The notes: generated by a model from the letters alone, not told the origin. Shown: positions 51,512 through 63,463, counted from the first letter of the stretch. The stretch is 64,000 nt of DNA from Lichtheimia corymbifera B2541 (GCA_000697475.1 JNEU01001109.1:32772-96771), one strand, 5' to 3'. Numbers and translations: made by a program.

Positions 51512-52048
51512 CCTGGGAAAATGTATATATATATATATCAGTGATATGTTATAAAGCAACCACGTGGTGATGGGTTATGTAAGCCCTCTTTACCGAGAAG
51601 CACCATAATGACGAGCACGCGAGGATGCAGTAGACAGGATCATGCGTGGTTAAAAGTGGAAAAGATGCAAAAGACAAGGGAAAAAAGGAAACTCATGGAT
51701 GATATAACAAGCGAAATTCTCACAATGCTCTTGCATGTGATCCAAAGTAATGGTTCCATCCAGGGGCTGTGTTTCTTTTTGGATCTTCCCATCATCTGTG
51801 TGCGGCTTTGGAGAAATGCGTGTATATATCCTCCTACTGCCCTCCCCTGCACCACCTCACTATTGACAAGTATAATAACAGTCCAAGTTCTCGCCCGAGA
51901 TTTAGAGGGCTATAAATCAATCGTCGTCTTATAGTCATTATACTATACATGCCCTGTGATTAAGACAAGGCAAATAAACAAAAGATGATAGGTCGGATAT
52001 ATAAAAAGAGAGAGAGAGTGTGTGTGTGTGTGGGAGGTGGATAAACTA
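51512..52048. other. Intergenic region upstream of carnitine acetyltransferase
   Basis: About 0.54 kb. An (AT)n run (51521-51538) directly precedes the carnitine acetyltransferase start, and a GT/GA run lies near 52008-52031. It should contain that promoter plus the 3' end of the F-box/LRR gene. No gene is seen. Confidence 0.5.
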
Positions 52049-54109
52049 TCATAACCGAATGGCACGTTCCATCATTTTAGATTCAATCTGAGCAAGCATA
52101 TCATAAGAGACCAGTGGACTGCCTTCGATTTTGAATAACTGGAGACTAGAACATGCTTCCAACAAGACTTTGACGCTGGCGTTGGTGATCCGTTTTAGGT
52201 CGATGAAAGCAACTTGGATTAATCCATCGATATCCCCTAATCGTTGAATAGCAGCATCCGTGACACAGTCTTCCAGATAAGCGAGCTCCACTTTTTGCAA
52301 TGCCAATGTCGTCGATCCCAGATGCTGTATAAACCTCTCCATGTCATGCTCTGATATTGAGGCATCCTTGTCCCTGATGAGCAAACTGATGGATCGCAAG
52401 GTCATCACTTTGGCCAGTGCATCAAGTGTGACAGGTGTTAAAATCGAATGTTCGGCAACAAGTCGCAATTCTTCGAGTGGTGAATCCTGCCGTAAACTGC
52501 CGTGATGTTCCAAGAAACGGGTCAATAAACCGGGTATTCTTTTGGTATCCTTCATGTCCTCCAATGACAGCTTTTGTAGCCTTGTCAAATCCAACATGGC
52601 GTCCACCACGGCATCATCGATGGTGTCGCAGTGTTTCATATTCACTTCCTCAAGTTGGTTGCATCCCTGTAGTACACCGGTCAGCGAGCTGTTCCATGTC
52701 GTATCCAATCCACTCCAAGTGAGTATCCTCAATGAATCAAACGTCGCTGTTGAGTTCCATGGGTTCGATGTGATGATGGATGATGATGGTGATGATGATG
52801 ATACTCCATTAATATCCAAGTGGAGATGACCCAAGGAGGATACAGCGCGATCACCAAGTAGTAGCGATAGACGATCCATCATGGCTGGGTTGAGTTTGTT
52901 TGCAATGACAGTGTGTAAGTGATCTTTGACTGAGATAGGAATGGAGTATTCAATGTCGGCCCATGGGGGAAAGATGTTTTCAAGGTTGGGATTGATGTGC
53001 AGGTATTCCAAGCGTGGAGGTGTATAGTGTCGAATAGCATCAATAGCATCAGGCCCACATTCACATACTACAAGTCTCCGGATATTCGGGCAATAACGTA
53101 AGATGGGTTCAAGCTCGTGACCATGGATCGTTTGTGCGACCAATTGCAATGTTTCCAGCGGATGTGATGATGTGCTGCTGCTGCTGTTGTCAAAGAAGAG
53201 ATCTTGATCGACGCCCTGGAGCTCCGACAAGCAATACTGAAGACATTTTAAGTTGCTGCAGATCGACAAGATGGTTCCCAAACACAGGGCTTGATCGTGA
53301 GAGACACATAATAACGACAAGTGGTGCAACGTATCCTTGACCTGCTTCAATATACTAAATATTGTTTGGGAGCTAGTCACCATACAACCTTGACATCCGT
53401 TATCTTTCTGCTGATGTTGTACACACACACACACAATAACCTTCCATCACTTACCGAGATCGAGTGAGCGTAACGCTGTAAATGGCAAGGACGATATTTC
53501 TTGCAAGAGCATGTCGATAGGTTCATTGGTTTCCAGAAACATGACCGACACCCCATGGACGTGCGGACTCATTGACACCAATTTCTCATAGGTTCCACCA
53601 ACGTTGTCATCGTTATCAGAAAGGTCGACTTGACTACAGCCTTCTGCATAGTGATCAAGACGACGACACCATCCCTGCGATACTGCTGTCATCTCGACTA
53701 AATCCGCTGGATTAAGATACCACAGGATGCTGTAAAGTAAATCCTTGGGTAAATGCATGATAACATCCACATTCGATCGTCGTTGCTGCTTTGTTGATAA
53801 TGCACCCTCATGTGGTTGATACTGCTCTTCCTCTTGTAACATGGTAAAAAAGGTTGACTCGCTAGGGTTGCTCGGGTTGTTGTTCTTGCTGGCATGGCCG
53901 AGGTAGTGTACAAACGAAGGCTCATACTCCAAGACGGTCACTTGTGCTCCTTCCTTGCCTTCAAAGCTGGCCTCATTCAGAAGCATATCAACCGAGGACT
54001 TGACCTTGAATGGATGGCCTCGATAGTTCCTCGAACACGATACATGATGCATCTCCTCTGTCGACACCGATGTAATACCATGCCGGACTGGAATTGCCTT
54101 GTTGGTCAT
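52049..54109 (-). CDS. F-box / leucine-rich repeat protein
   Basis: Probably another SCF substrate receptor. Two exons separated by one intron (53404-53454, acceptor AAAG) join to 669 residues. The N-terminal 120 residues are polar. The F-box is DVIMHLPKDLLYSILWYLNP, then ADLVEMTAVSQGWCRRLDHY. The remainder is rich in leucine with LRR-type periodicity, for example LRSLDLDNGCQG, PILRYCPNIRRLVVCECG, LEEVNMKHCDTIDDAVVDAM, LQKLSLEDMKD, LQKVELAYLEDCVTDAAIQR and LIQVAFIDLKRITNASVKVL, like F-box/LRR (FBXL) proteins. It differs from the gene at 13.8 kb by lacking TPRs. Target unknown. It is the last convincing gene before the repeat region. Confidence 0.82.
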
Positions 54110-54960
54110 TGCTCAATTGGCTTTGTGAGTGAGAGAGAGAGTGTTGCTGTTGGCACGCGTGAAGAATGAAGAGAACCTGGGAAAAAACAAAGTACCATGA
54201 TATGGCTTTCTTTGGGTGCGCCTTTTTTTTTCCAAGATGGCTGCGGTAAGAAATACAAATGAGGAAAATCGCTGTTGCTGATTCAGCCATTAGTCTTTCT
54301 TCAGACAACCCTTGCATTTTATTTTGCCGGTTGCAGAATCTTACAGTCTTCCAGTCATTCCATTCTGCGTATGTAGTAGACTCCTCAAATTGCTTGTCGT
54401 TTTTCCTTTTGTTCATTATATAAAATCGTGCCTAAGCACAGTAGTCGTCTACCTTCTCTATATATACAATATGCCTCAAGGAATGTTTGGTGTGTGCTGC
54501 GCTTGTCATCCGCTCGTATAGTGCAACGTACGGATTTATCCGTAACCAGTCAAAGTAGGATAGAAGCATAATAAAGATGTCATACGAATGAGTGAGAATA
54601 AAAGCGGACACAAAATATAATCTTGGGACCACATCACATTATGGCTAGCGCACCCGGGTTGCTTTTGAATGCCTTAACAGGATCATCCTTCGATTACATA
54701 AATGAAGCTTACACATGAACACAACCACATTGTATTCAATCTTCATACCTTTGCTAATGCTAGGCAGTGATCGGCCATATAGCTATATGTAGTAATACCA
54801 GGCAGTGCTAGTAGGCGTACCAAGGCCTTTCTATATGATAATACAATGCAATGATGGCAATGATACACAGTGCTATGTTGCTATGCATACTTCAAATGAG
54901 ATCGCTTGCTTATCAATCTCTAGCGGTGCCTTTCATTACTACCATTGGGGACTACATTGC
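54110..54960. other. Gene-poor transition to the repeat region
   Basis: Upstream sequence of the F-box/LRR gene. GA-rich tract near 54130. No gene is seen; the sequence becomes AT-rich and low in complexity toward the right. Confidence 0.5.
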
Positions 54961-55195
54961 ACCGACCCGCATTACTAATTTAGAGATTATTAGCACCGCC
55001 TACCACTCTCTTGCATTACTAATATAGAGGCTAGCATCATCTAGCACTTTCTTTCATTGAGTTGCTTCATTAATATAGAGACTATGCGACTGCCGAACAT
55101 TGAGTTGCTTCACAATATAGATATTACAAATACCTTACACTGCTGTTCATCATCATTGCGTTGCATTATTAATATAGAGCCTACCATTGCCTTGC
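54960..55195 (+). repeat. Degenerate tandem repeat of about 43-56 bp
   Basis: About five imperfect copies of a unit that starts GCATTACTAATATAGAG or GCTTCATTAATATAGAG and is followed by variable pyrimidine-rich sequence. Copy starts are near 54968, 55012, 55064, 55107 and 55162. No coding potential is seen. Confidence 0.6.
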
Positions 55196-55379
55196 AGTTT
55201 AAACATTTGTATTTGCAAAGGAGAACCTGTCATTGCACTGCTCATACGCTGCCTTGATACTATATGAAGTGCAGTCGAGCGCATCACTCAACGTCTCACA
55301 TCTATCGAGAAATGCACTACCCGCAACCTAAGGAAATATATTTCCTTCCTTAGATGCGGCCGCGCATCGTTTCTCCTAC

Positions 55380-56040
55380 ACTCGGACGCTCCCATTTTAT
55401 TTTTCACAATGAAGCCTGCGACTTTAATATGAATGGAGTTGATCAGCATGTCGAAGCCCACCGTCTGACCAAGTTTCACGATGGATGTGGACAATGGCGG
55501 GGGGGTTCGCTATTACACTCTACATCGTTCCTATATTTGGATCGACCCGCTTTTAAAATTCTCGTTTTTAAATGAATGAAGTTGATCAGCATGACTCAGC
55601 GAACCTTCTTACCAAGTTTCATGTTCGAAATGGGGAATCCCAAGGTAATGCATACTAATCGACATTTCATGAATTTGGAAGGGCACGGAGTTTCCGTCCT
55701 TCATAGTAAATCATTCATTATACCCTCCCATTCTAAATTTTCAAATGAAGCATGAGGTCTTTATGAGAACGAAAATGATCAGCATGACTCAGAGAACCTT
55801 CATACCAAGTTTCATGTTCTCTATGGGGAATCCCAAGGTAATGCATACTAATCCGACATTTCATGAATTCGGTCGGGTGCGGAATTTCCGTCGATCATAG
55901 TGAAACCTATATTATACCCTGTCATTCGAAAACTTTAAATGAAACGTGGGTTCTCCATTAAGACAAAGTTGATCAGCATGCGCGAATGCATCTTCTGACC
56001 AAGTTTGAGGTCAAGGTGAGTAATCTCAAGATCACGGATC
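55380..56040 (+). repeat. Repeat array A1, about 180-200 bp units
   Basis: Three to four tandem degenerate units. Each contains a core TTGATCAGCATG followed by a variable block and ACCAAGTTT, then a GGAATCCCAAGG segment, GCATACTAA, CATTTCATGAATT, a CGGAATTTCCGTCGATCAT segment and a CCCATTC...ATGAA end. The core occurs at about 55438, 55580, 55768 and 55969. Arrays A2 (inverted) and A3 match. Confidence 0.8.
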
Positions 56041-56945
56041 AATTTACAGTGTGCATGGATTTGTTTGACAGCGCACCCAACTTAATTTCCAGCTCTTCCA
56101 CTTTCAGTTTTTCGTCTCTTCCACCCATTCTCAACTGTTGCCCCATTCAACTACAACTACAACCTGCAAACGATTGTCCTGCTTCAACCCATCATGTCAA
56201 TCCTACAACTGTCTTGATCCTATTGTCTTCGACTGAATGGCAGGTCCATGGCCTGTATACCCCACCACAACACACGCGTTTCTTGACAGTCCACGTTCTC
56301 TTGTACAATCCTCAACCACAATCAAACGTAACAGCATTCATTCCAGCAGTTGCCATTAGCAAGTCTTACTCCATTGTTTTAAACAGCATTCACAGCCTTG
56401 TCACTCTACTACAACACGCTCTTGCACACTCCTCTGTCTCAACCGATATAGCAGCTGCTGCTATTTTCTCTAGCTACTGGCAGCAACTTGTTTTGTTACA
56501 TATGGATTCCAGGGATGGGATGCCATATCAACTATCAAATTCAGCGCAATGCAAGCAATCTTCACATGGATGGAAACGACCAAGAAAGGATTGACCAGCA
56601 GAAGGGAGCATATCTGCAGCAATCACATGACTATATTCAATCAACGTATGAGATTAGATGGATGGGTACAATCACGTGCAGTGATGAGATGTCCTTGAAC
56701 GTTGATTGGGTTACTAGGCGCGTCGTCTGCAGGAACGATCATATGGATACGGCTGAGGATGCTGATGGATTGGGTGGGATTGACGAAATGGGTCATATCT
56801 TGGCGAAAGGTGCTTTACAGCCATGGACGCTACTGGAATACTCAGGTCAATGCATGTAGCAGCTATTTTACAATCATGGATGGGATGTTTATGACGGCAG
56901 CAACCAAGAATGTCATGCCACGATTATCCCCTGTTGACTCTATGT
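56030..56945 (+). repeat. Conserved block E1 beside array A1
   Basis: A block that begins GGATCAATTTACAGTGTGCAT and continues as about 0.9 kb of sequence also present, degenerate, at 59438-60245 (inverted) and 62495-62885. It has open frames of up to 202 codons, but these are rich in Ser/Pro/Thr and break differently in each copy, so I do not call a protein. Identity with the other copies is high in patches, e.g. the CAACTACAACCTGC and CGATTGTCCTGCTTCAACCC segments. Confidence 0.7.
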
Positions 56946-57129
56946 GATCCACCACCCGTAGCTTATTCAATTTGTTCCCTTATCATACTTTCTCGATAAA
57001 CAACATATACGCTACCATGTACTATTTTTCATTCAACATAATATAAAAGAGCATCGTATAATCAGATCATATGCGCGAGATGTGGATCACTTGGTTGGTT
57101 TCGGATTGCAAAGGGGGAACAGAAAACTT

Positions 57130-57255
57130 GCACACATTATTCTTTGAGTCACTCTGAGCAATTTTGTTCTATTAAAGACCCCCAGGCTTCATTGTAAGAT
57201 TTTGAGATATGGGCATCTTTATGTTTTGCCTATGCCGTAAGCGTGATGGAGTTGC
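57130..57255 (+). repeat. Partial copy of the hairpin repeat M
   Basis: Contains ATTAAAGACCCCCAGGCTTC, TGAGATATGGGCATCTTTAT and the ATGCCGTAAGCGTGATGG segment that also occur in the arms of the hairpin repeats at 60904-61110 and 61240-61560. No second arm was found here. Confidence 0.55.
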
Positions 57256-57830
57256 TTCCTCCTAATGGATGGTGTCCACCTCATTAACGGGAAAATGAAA
57301 AGCTGAGTGAAATTGAACTTGGCGATTCACACGCACCCCCTTGACAGGTTGTTGCACAAATGGATGATGGTAATGATTGCCTTTAGAAAGGTACATAAGT
57401 ATACAACATCCAATAATGAATGTGTGTCAAGGCATGTATATGACAATAATGGTCCCATATCACATTTGGATTCTGTAGTGTGTCGAGCTGCATAAAAAGG
57501 GATGCGCACGGACCATTCTCGATGCCACAGCCAGCTAAAACCTTACGAGGGGCATGCACAATGAAACAATAGTATACAGAGTAGGTGGTAACTGGTAATA
57601 TAGAATCCCCATTGTTATATGCAGAGGTCAATAAAATCTTCATTCATGATGTATTCGTTATATGGTCATTGCTATTTGAGAGCCACATCATAGTAAAAAA
57701 TGCTAAATCAATAGCAGCAGCAGTATACGATGATGATGATGATGATGATGTATGCTATTTATTCTATTATACCCAAATGTTCCCATACTACTACTGTAAC
57801 AGTATAATTATAGCCATACAAGAGTAGCAC
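57256..57830. other. Gene-poor stretch
   Basis: No gene or array unit is recognised. A (GAT)n run lies near 57728-57750. Confidence 0.4.
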
Positions 57831-57833
57831 ATT

Positions 57834-58207
57834 ATGACTTTGTGGCAAGTGGTATTAAGTGGAAGCTCCCCAGGCAAGCCTCGAAAATCAAAGTCTGGTG
57901 CGTTGGCCGTTGAGAGGTGTTGGCCAATGGGAACGCCTCAATTTGAAATTCAGCAGCGTCGCGACGAGAGACAAATTGCTGCGCGTCGCCTGGCAACCTC
58001 CACCCTCTTTGCTCTCTCAACTCCATCGATCGATCTGCAGGGCGTGGTAAGCTGTTTCAGCTACTACGCTGTGTTGTTCATAGTAAGTTGTTTCTATCTT
58101 TTCGTTGTATTGCTTGTAATACTCACATGCCTTGTTTGCAGCGACTGGAGGACCTAATGGAGCCCCTCAAAGCCCAGCTTCCATGGTGTACAATGTCCAT
58201 GAATCCC
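57834..58207 (+). other. Possible gene fragment, unidentified
   Basis: A stretch of higher GC than its surroundings. One frame from 57834 reads SGSSPGKPRKSKSGALAVER then RRDERQIAARRLATSTLFAL, and a GT...AG pair (58049/58140) could form an intron before PLKAQLPW. The frame downstream is short. No family is recognised. It may be a relic of a duplicated or transposed gene or simply noise. Confidence 0.2.
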
Positions 58208-59437
58208 AGCAGATCTTGATACGAAGGTAGCAAGGATGTTGGCCATTCCTCGTAAACTGGCTGCCCACCACGTGTCGGCGTGTTGCATGGGCGTTTGGCC
58301 GAGGACGAAACGCAGACCGGTAGCAGTGTCCAGGGTGCACTAATAAATTGACCGCTATCCAAAGATACCAACAAGTGGCTCTTGTTTGGGTAATGCTAAA
58401 GGATTCACTGGAGGGAACTGGAGGGGAAGGTACGTATGTACTCTCGTAAAACATGTCTTCACTGATCACACTTTGCTACACTTTTCTATCTGCATGGTTT
58501 CTTCCCAACGAGGTTTTGGCGCATCAAGTCCGGCACCTTGACTAGGATGGATTGTGGGAAACTGCAACTTCTCTTGGGCTAAAGTGGGATATACAAGCGC
58601 CTCGTCGACCTGGAATTGGTACCTACAGGTAGAGGTTGGGGATGGTTGAGTGGCGACCTTCTCGTGGTCATCCCTGTGAGTACTTTAGTCTTGGCTTTAG
58701 GAAACCAACAGCTGCTCGTTTAGTCTAGTATTGTAATCAATAAACCATCTTTTGTATTAAACATAATATATTCTTGTCTTCGTATGTATGATAACTCACT
58801 ATCAAGTAACATTTGACTGATCTCCATTGTAGGTCAATTGAAAATGATAATCCATGAACCAAGTGTGGTGCACAAGTGCGTGTTGTTGGATTATGATTTT
58901 TCTTTCCTCTTCCCTTTCCACAACTGGTTTACCTGAAGCTTATTTTACCATGCAATAGTTATTGGTTATCTCCCTGCAAGTATGGAGAATATAACAGTAA
59001 CGGGCATTTATTGACAAAATGATGTATCTGTAATAAAGGATTGGGTGCTTGGCTTTTGACAGTAGCTTGAGGTAACACATAAAGAGGATCTAACAATCTC
59101 GACTTGGCTATTCAGGGTGTAAATCAGGAAGCTTTCGCGGATGTAGTAATAATGTTGTGACAAGAGAACAAAAGCATCTGGATATGATGATGTCAAAGTC
59201 TATTCCCCCTTTCAATCCAGAAACCAACCAAGTGATCGATGTCCTTCTAAATGTTATGTTGAATCCAATTATCATTTAATAAGAAATTCGAAGAATAGGA
59301 CGTGATAGTATGGATGTTAATAAACAAGTATGATAAAGGAAGAGCATTGCAAATTGACTAAGATACGTGTGAATCAAATCGAGGCAACAGGGATAATTGT
59401 GTCATTGTATTCTTTGTTGCTGCCGGCATAATCGTCC
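58208..59437. other. Gene-poor stretch between the unidentified fragment and block E2
   Basis: No supported gene. Short frames on the minus strand (e.g. 58167-58469) have no recognisable content. Confidence 0.4.
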
Positions 59438-60245
59438 TTCATCCATGGTTGTAAAATAGCTGCTGCATGCATTGAATCGAGTGCTTCAGTATCATCCATG
59501 GCTGTAGAACACCTTTCATCAATCCATCATCGTCCGCAGCCGTATCCACGTGATCGTTCCTGTTGACGACGCGCCAAGTAACCAAAGCAACCACTGCACT
59601 TGATTCCATCTATCCATCCATCCATGGCTATTGCAAGTCCAATATTGCTGCTGATATGCTTCCTTTTCCATCCGGCTGGTGCCGTATCGCATCTCAATCA
59701 GGTGAAAGTTGTTTGTATTGCGGTGTACTTGATAGCTGATATGGCATCCCATCCATTGTAATCCGTATGTATCAAAGCAAGTTGCTGCAAGTAACTTGAG
59801 ACAATGGAGTACAAGACGTTGATAATAGCAACGGCTGCTACGTATGGTCGCGGCAGAGGAGTGTGCAAGAGCAAGTGTTGTAGTAGAGTGGCAAGGCTGT
59901 GAACGCTGTTTGAGACAATGGAGTAGAGACCTTGCTAATGGCAACTGCTGGAATGAATGCTGTTACGATTGGTGTGGCAGAAGAGTGTACAAGAGAACGT
60001 GCAGTGTCAAGGAATGCGGGTGTTGCTGTAGTGGGGTCCACACGCCATGGAACTGACCATTCAGTCAAAGGCTTTCAGATCAAGCCATTCGTAGCATTGA
60101 AATGACGGGCTGAAGCAGAGGACACTCGTTCGCAGATGGTAGTTGTACTCGAATGCATCAACAGTTGAGAATGGGAGGAAGAAGGAGATAAAGTGGGAGT
60201 GGACGTGGTGGAAATTAAATCTGTCAGGCAGTCAGACATATCACA
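59438..60245 (-). repeat. Conserved block E2, inverted copy of E1
   Basis: Read on the minus strand, it follows E1 from the block's start to its end: a TCAACCATGG-like end at 59440-59500, the CGATCGT... and TACGGCTG segments, the GGATGGGATGCCATATCA segment near 59735-59752, and the CAACTACC...GAACGAG segment near 60130. It ends next to array A2, which is also inverted, so the order array-then-E is kept. Confidence 0.7.
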
Positions 60246-60900
60246 TATACACTGATATCAATGCATGATATTGGGATTGTCTGTCTCGAACCTCAAACTT
60301 TCACACAATATGCTCTACGACGTGCTGAACAACTTTGGATTAATAAAGAACCCACACTTCATTTGAAAATTTCGAAAGGGAGAGCATAATGTGGGATTGA
60401 CTATGACGGATGGAAATTGGGAAAGCGCCGGATTTATGAAAAAGTCATTTAGTATGTAGTTTCTTGGGATTCCCCATCTCGCACTTGAAACTTGGTCAGA
60501 CGGTACTCTCGCACATGCTGATCAACTCCATTCATTTAAAAACCGCATGGTTCATTATGAACATTTTGAATGCAGACCAGCCCAAATGTAGGAGAGATGA
60601 AGAGAAAAGTAGGGTAGACGCTCCTGCTCCCCGAGATTGCCCACCTGGAACCTGAAACTTTCACACAACATCCTTTCGACCACGCCGAGCAATTCGTTCT
60701 CATAAAATCCCCAGAGTTCGTTATGAAAACATTGAATGTAGGAGAGACGACGAAGGGATATAACATAAATAGGGTGTACGGCCGTGCGCGCCGATATTGC
60801 TGGTGGGGACGTCGGAACTTGGTCAGGAGGTGCTCTCGGTCATGCAGATCAACATCGTTCTCATAAAGCCTCTACACATCATTATGGATATTTGGAGAAA
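60245..60900 (-). repeat. Repeat array A2, inverted
   Basis: Units as in A1 but on the minus strand, recognised from CATGCTGATCAACTCCATTC near 60518, AAACTTGGTCAGACGG near 60487 and GGGATTCCCCATCTCG near 60467; more degenerate copies follow at about 60640-60900 (CACGCCGAGCAATTCGTTCT, CATGCAGATCAACATCGTTC). Confidence 0.75.
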
Positions 60901-60903
60901 CAG

Positions 60904-61110
60904 GCACCTTCATGTTTTACATATGCTGTAAGCGTGATGCCATAGGAAAGGTGATGGTTGTTCATTGTCAAGTAGCTTGACCACGATAGAGCGGAAGATG
61001 CAGACGGACTTCTTTGTGCAACACAGCCCATTTGCATGATACTTCACAATGAACAAACACCACCTTTCATATAGCATCACGCTTACAGCATATGTAAAAC
61101 ATAAAGATGC
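60904..61110. repeat. Hairpin-forming inverted repeat M1
   Basis: The left arm (60904-60973) and the reverse complement of the right arm (61040-61110) share about 70 bp, including TTTTACATATGCTGTAAGCG followed by TGATGC and AAAGGTG, with a spacer of about 66 bp. Target-site duplications are not clear. Confidence 0.75.
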
Positions 61111-61239
61111 CTGTATCTGGAAAAAAATTCAGGAGGTCGACCCACGATCCACTTTGGCTGGTGGTGACATTGCGAAATCTCGGATCGGCGAGCTGGATCG
61201 TGAAACTTGCACCCAAGGTGCGCTACACCCAGACGAGCA

Positions 61240-61560
61240 ACTTTGTTCGATTGAAGACCCCACGTTTCATTGTAGAATTTTTAGTTATAGACATTTTTGT
61301 GTTTTACATATGCTGTAACCATGATGCTATATGAAAGGTGACCTTTGTTCATTGTCAAGTAGGTAGACCCTGATAGAGCCGAAGATGCAGAGGGGCGTGC
61401 TTGTGTAACACAGCTCATTTGCATGATACTTCACAATGAACAAACACCGCTCTCCATATAACATCACGCTTACAGCATTTGTAGAAACATAAAGGTACCT
61501 ATATCTCTAAACTTTACAATGAAACGTGGTCTCTTTAATAGAACAAAGTTACTCATCATG
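61240..61560. repeat. Hairpin-forming inverted repeat M2
   Basis: Second, longer copy of M1. The arms, about 120 bp each (61240-61361 and 61428-61560), pair imperfectly; they include AACTTTGTTC, the TTTACATATGCTGTAA segment (arm 1) and CTTACAGCATTTGTAGAAAC (arm 2). The spacer is about 66 bp and matches the spacer of M1 (e.g. GAAGATGCAGA, CAACACAG/TAACACAG). Confidence 0.7.
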
Positions 61561-62495
61561 GTCAACAGCAGCATGTGAGCAAGTTCACGATGGAGGTGGG
61601 CAATCTCGGGGGTCATGGGCCGTCCATCCATGATCCCTCCTGCTTATGGACGCTCCCATTAAAAATTCTCATAATGAAACGTGCGGTTTTTAATGAAGTT
61701 GATCAGCATGACTCAGCGAACCTTCTTACCAAATTTCATGTTCGAAATGGGGAATCCCAAGGTAATGCATACTAAGCGACATTTCATGAATTTGGTCGGG
61801 TGCGGAATTTCCGCCGATCATAGTGAATCCCACATTATACCCTCCCATTCAAGATTTTCAAATGAAGCGTGAGTTCTTTATTATGGCAAAGTTGATCAGC
61901 GTGTCCAAGAGCATCTTGTGTGAAAGTTTCAGGTTCCAAATAGGCAATCTCAAGGTTATGGGGCCGTCCACACTCCATATATACCACTCCGTTCATCATC
62001 CGACGCTCCCATTTTACTTCTCACAACGAAGCCTGCGACTTTAATATGAATGGAGTTGATCAGCCTGTCGAAGCCCACCCGTCTGACCAAATTTGACGTT
62101 CGCGCTGGACATCCGCGGGGGTGTGCGCTATGCACCCTACTTGCGTTCCGACGGTCCATTGTCTCCCCTATTTTTGGACAGTCGGATTCATTGTAAGATC
62201 ATAATGAAGCATACGGTTTTTAAATGAATGGAGTTGATCAACATGACTCAGAGAACCTTCTTACCAAGATTCAAATGTGAGATGGGAAATCACGAGATAG
62301 TGCATACTAAATGACATTTCATCAATCCGGCCGGGTGCGGAATTTTAGTCGATCATAGTGAATCCCACATTACACCCTCCCATTCAAAACTTTAGATGAA
62401 GCATGCGTTCTTTATTAAGACAAAGTCGTTCTTTATTACCAAGAGCATCTTGTGTGCAAGTTTGAGGTCAAGTTGAGCAATGTCAAGATCATGGA
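61500..62495 (+). repeat. Repeat array A3, about 180-200 bp units
   Basis: Five or so tandem units in the same orientation as A1. The core TTGATCAGCATG or variants occurs near 61698, 61891, 62056 and 62234, and the rest of each unit matches A1 in order; the stretch 61697-61800 is nearly identical to 55575-55680. Confidence 0.8.
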
Positions 62496-62885
62496 TCAAT
62501 TTACAGTGTGCATGAATTTATAGGGCAGTGCCTGACCTATTTAATTTCCACCTCTTCCACCCTCAGCCTCTTCCCTCTTCCTCCTCCCATTCTCAACTGT
62601 TGGCCCATTCAAGTACAACTACAACCTGCGAACGATTGTCCTGCTTCAACCCATCATGTCAATCCTACAACTGTGGTGATCCTATTTGTCTCCAACTGAA
62701 TGGCAGCTCCATGGCGTGCACACCCCATTACAACACCGCCGTTTCTTGACACGCTACACCTTCTCTCGATACACTACTCTACCGCAATCAAACGCAACAG
62801 CATTCATTACAGCAATTGCTATTGGCAAGGCGTTTACTCCATTGTCTCAAACAGCGCCTTTTTCTTGCAGCAACTTGCCTTGCAG
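62495..62885 (+). repeat. Conserved block E3, partial copy of E1
   Basis: Begins GATCAATTTACAGTGTGCAT and follows E1 for about 0.4 kb (CAACTACAACCTGCGAACGA, TGCTTCAACCCATCATGTCA), then diverges after CAGCAACTTG. Follows array A3 as E1 follows A1. Confidence 0.7.
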
Positions 62886-63463
62886 CTCCTTTTTCACGTG
62901 AACCGCCAATAGCCGTGATACAGCACCAGGTTATTTACGTGGAGCACTTTTCTTCAATGTATACGAACTCTGGATATGGGTATGGATATGGATACGGACC
63001 ATGGAATGGAAGGGATTGGATATATGCAACGCGTGGAAAAGGAGCCTTGCTTTTTATGCATCCATTGCCGATATGATCATTGTGCTTGGTGCCATCATAC
63101 TGAGCGATTGATTATCCTACTCCACGGCAACTACAATCGTCATCCTTTATGCAACCTGCCAACCTCGAACTGCATGTTTTTCACGCAATCGATACCTTCG
63201 CTGCCACGCATTTGGTGCCACCTCGTTTTCATCCATTTGCCTTTAGACAATGCACCCACCCAAATGATAGAAACTTTCCGACTTGATGTATCTCTCCCAT
63301 TAGAGTAATGTTGTACTACCTCTTAATAATCGATCTCTTGAGAATGATGTTGGATTAAAGAGCTACTTTATCGTATACGAGTTTGTGTTGGTCAACCATT
63401 TCTGAGTTTCCATATAAGAAAGCTCTATTGTTTTATACTGGTATGTGAGATGTATGTGTGTAT

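Noticed and set aside
55986..56594. 202-codon frame across block E1
   Set aside because: The frame is not kept in the other two copies and the composition is Ser/Pro/Thr-rich.
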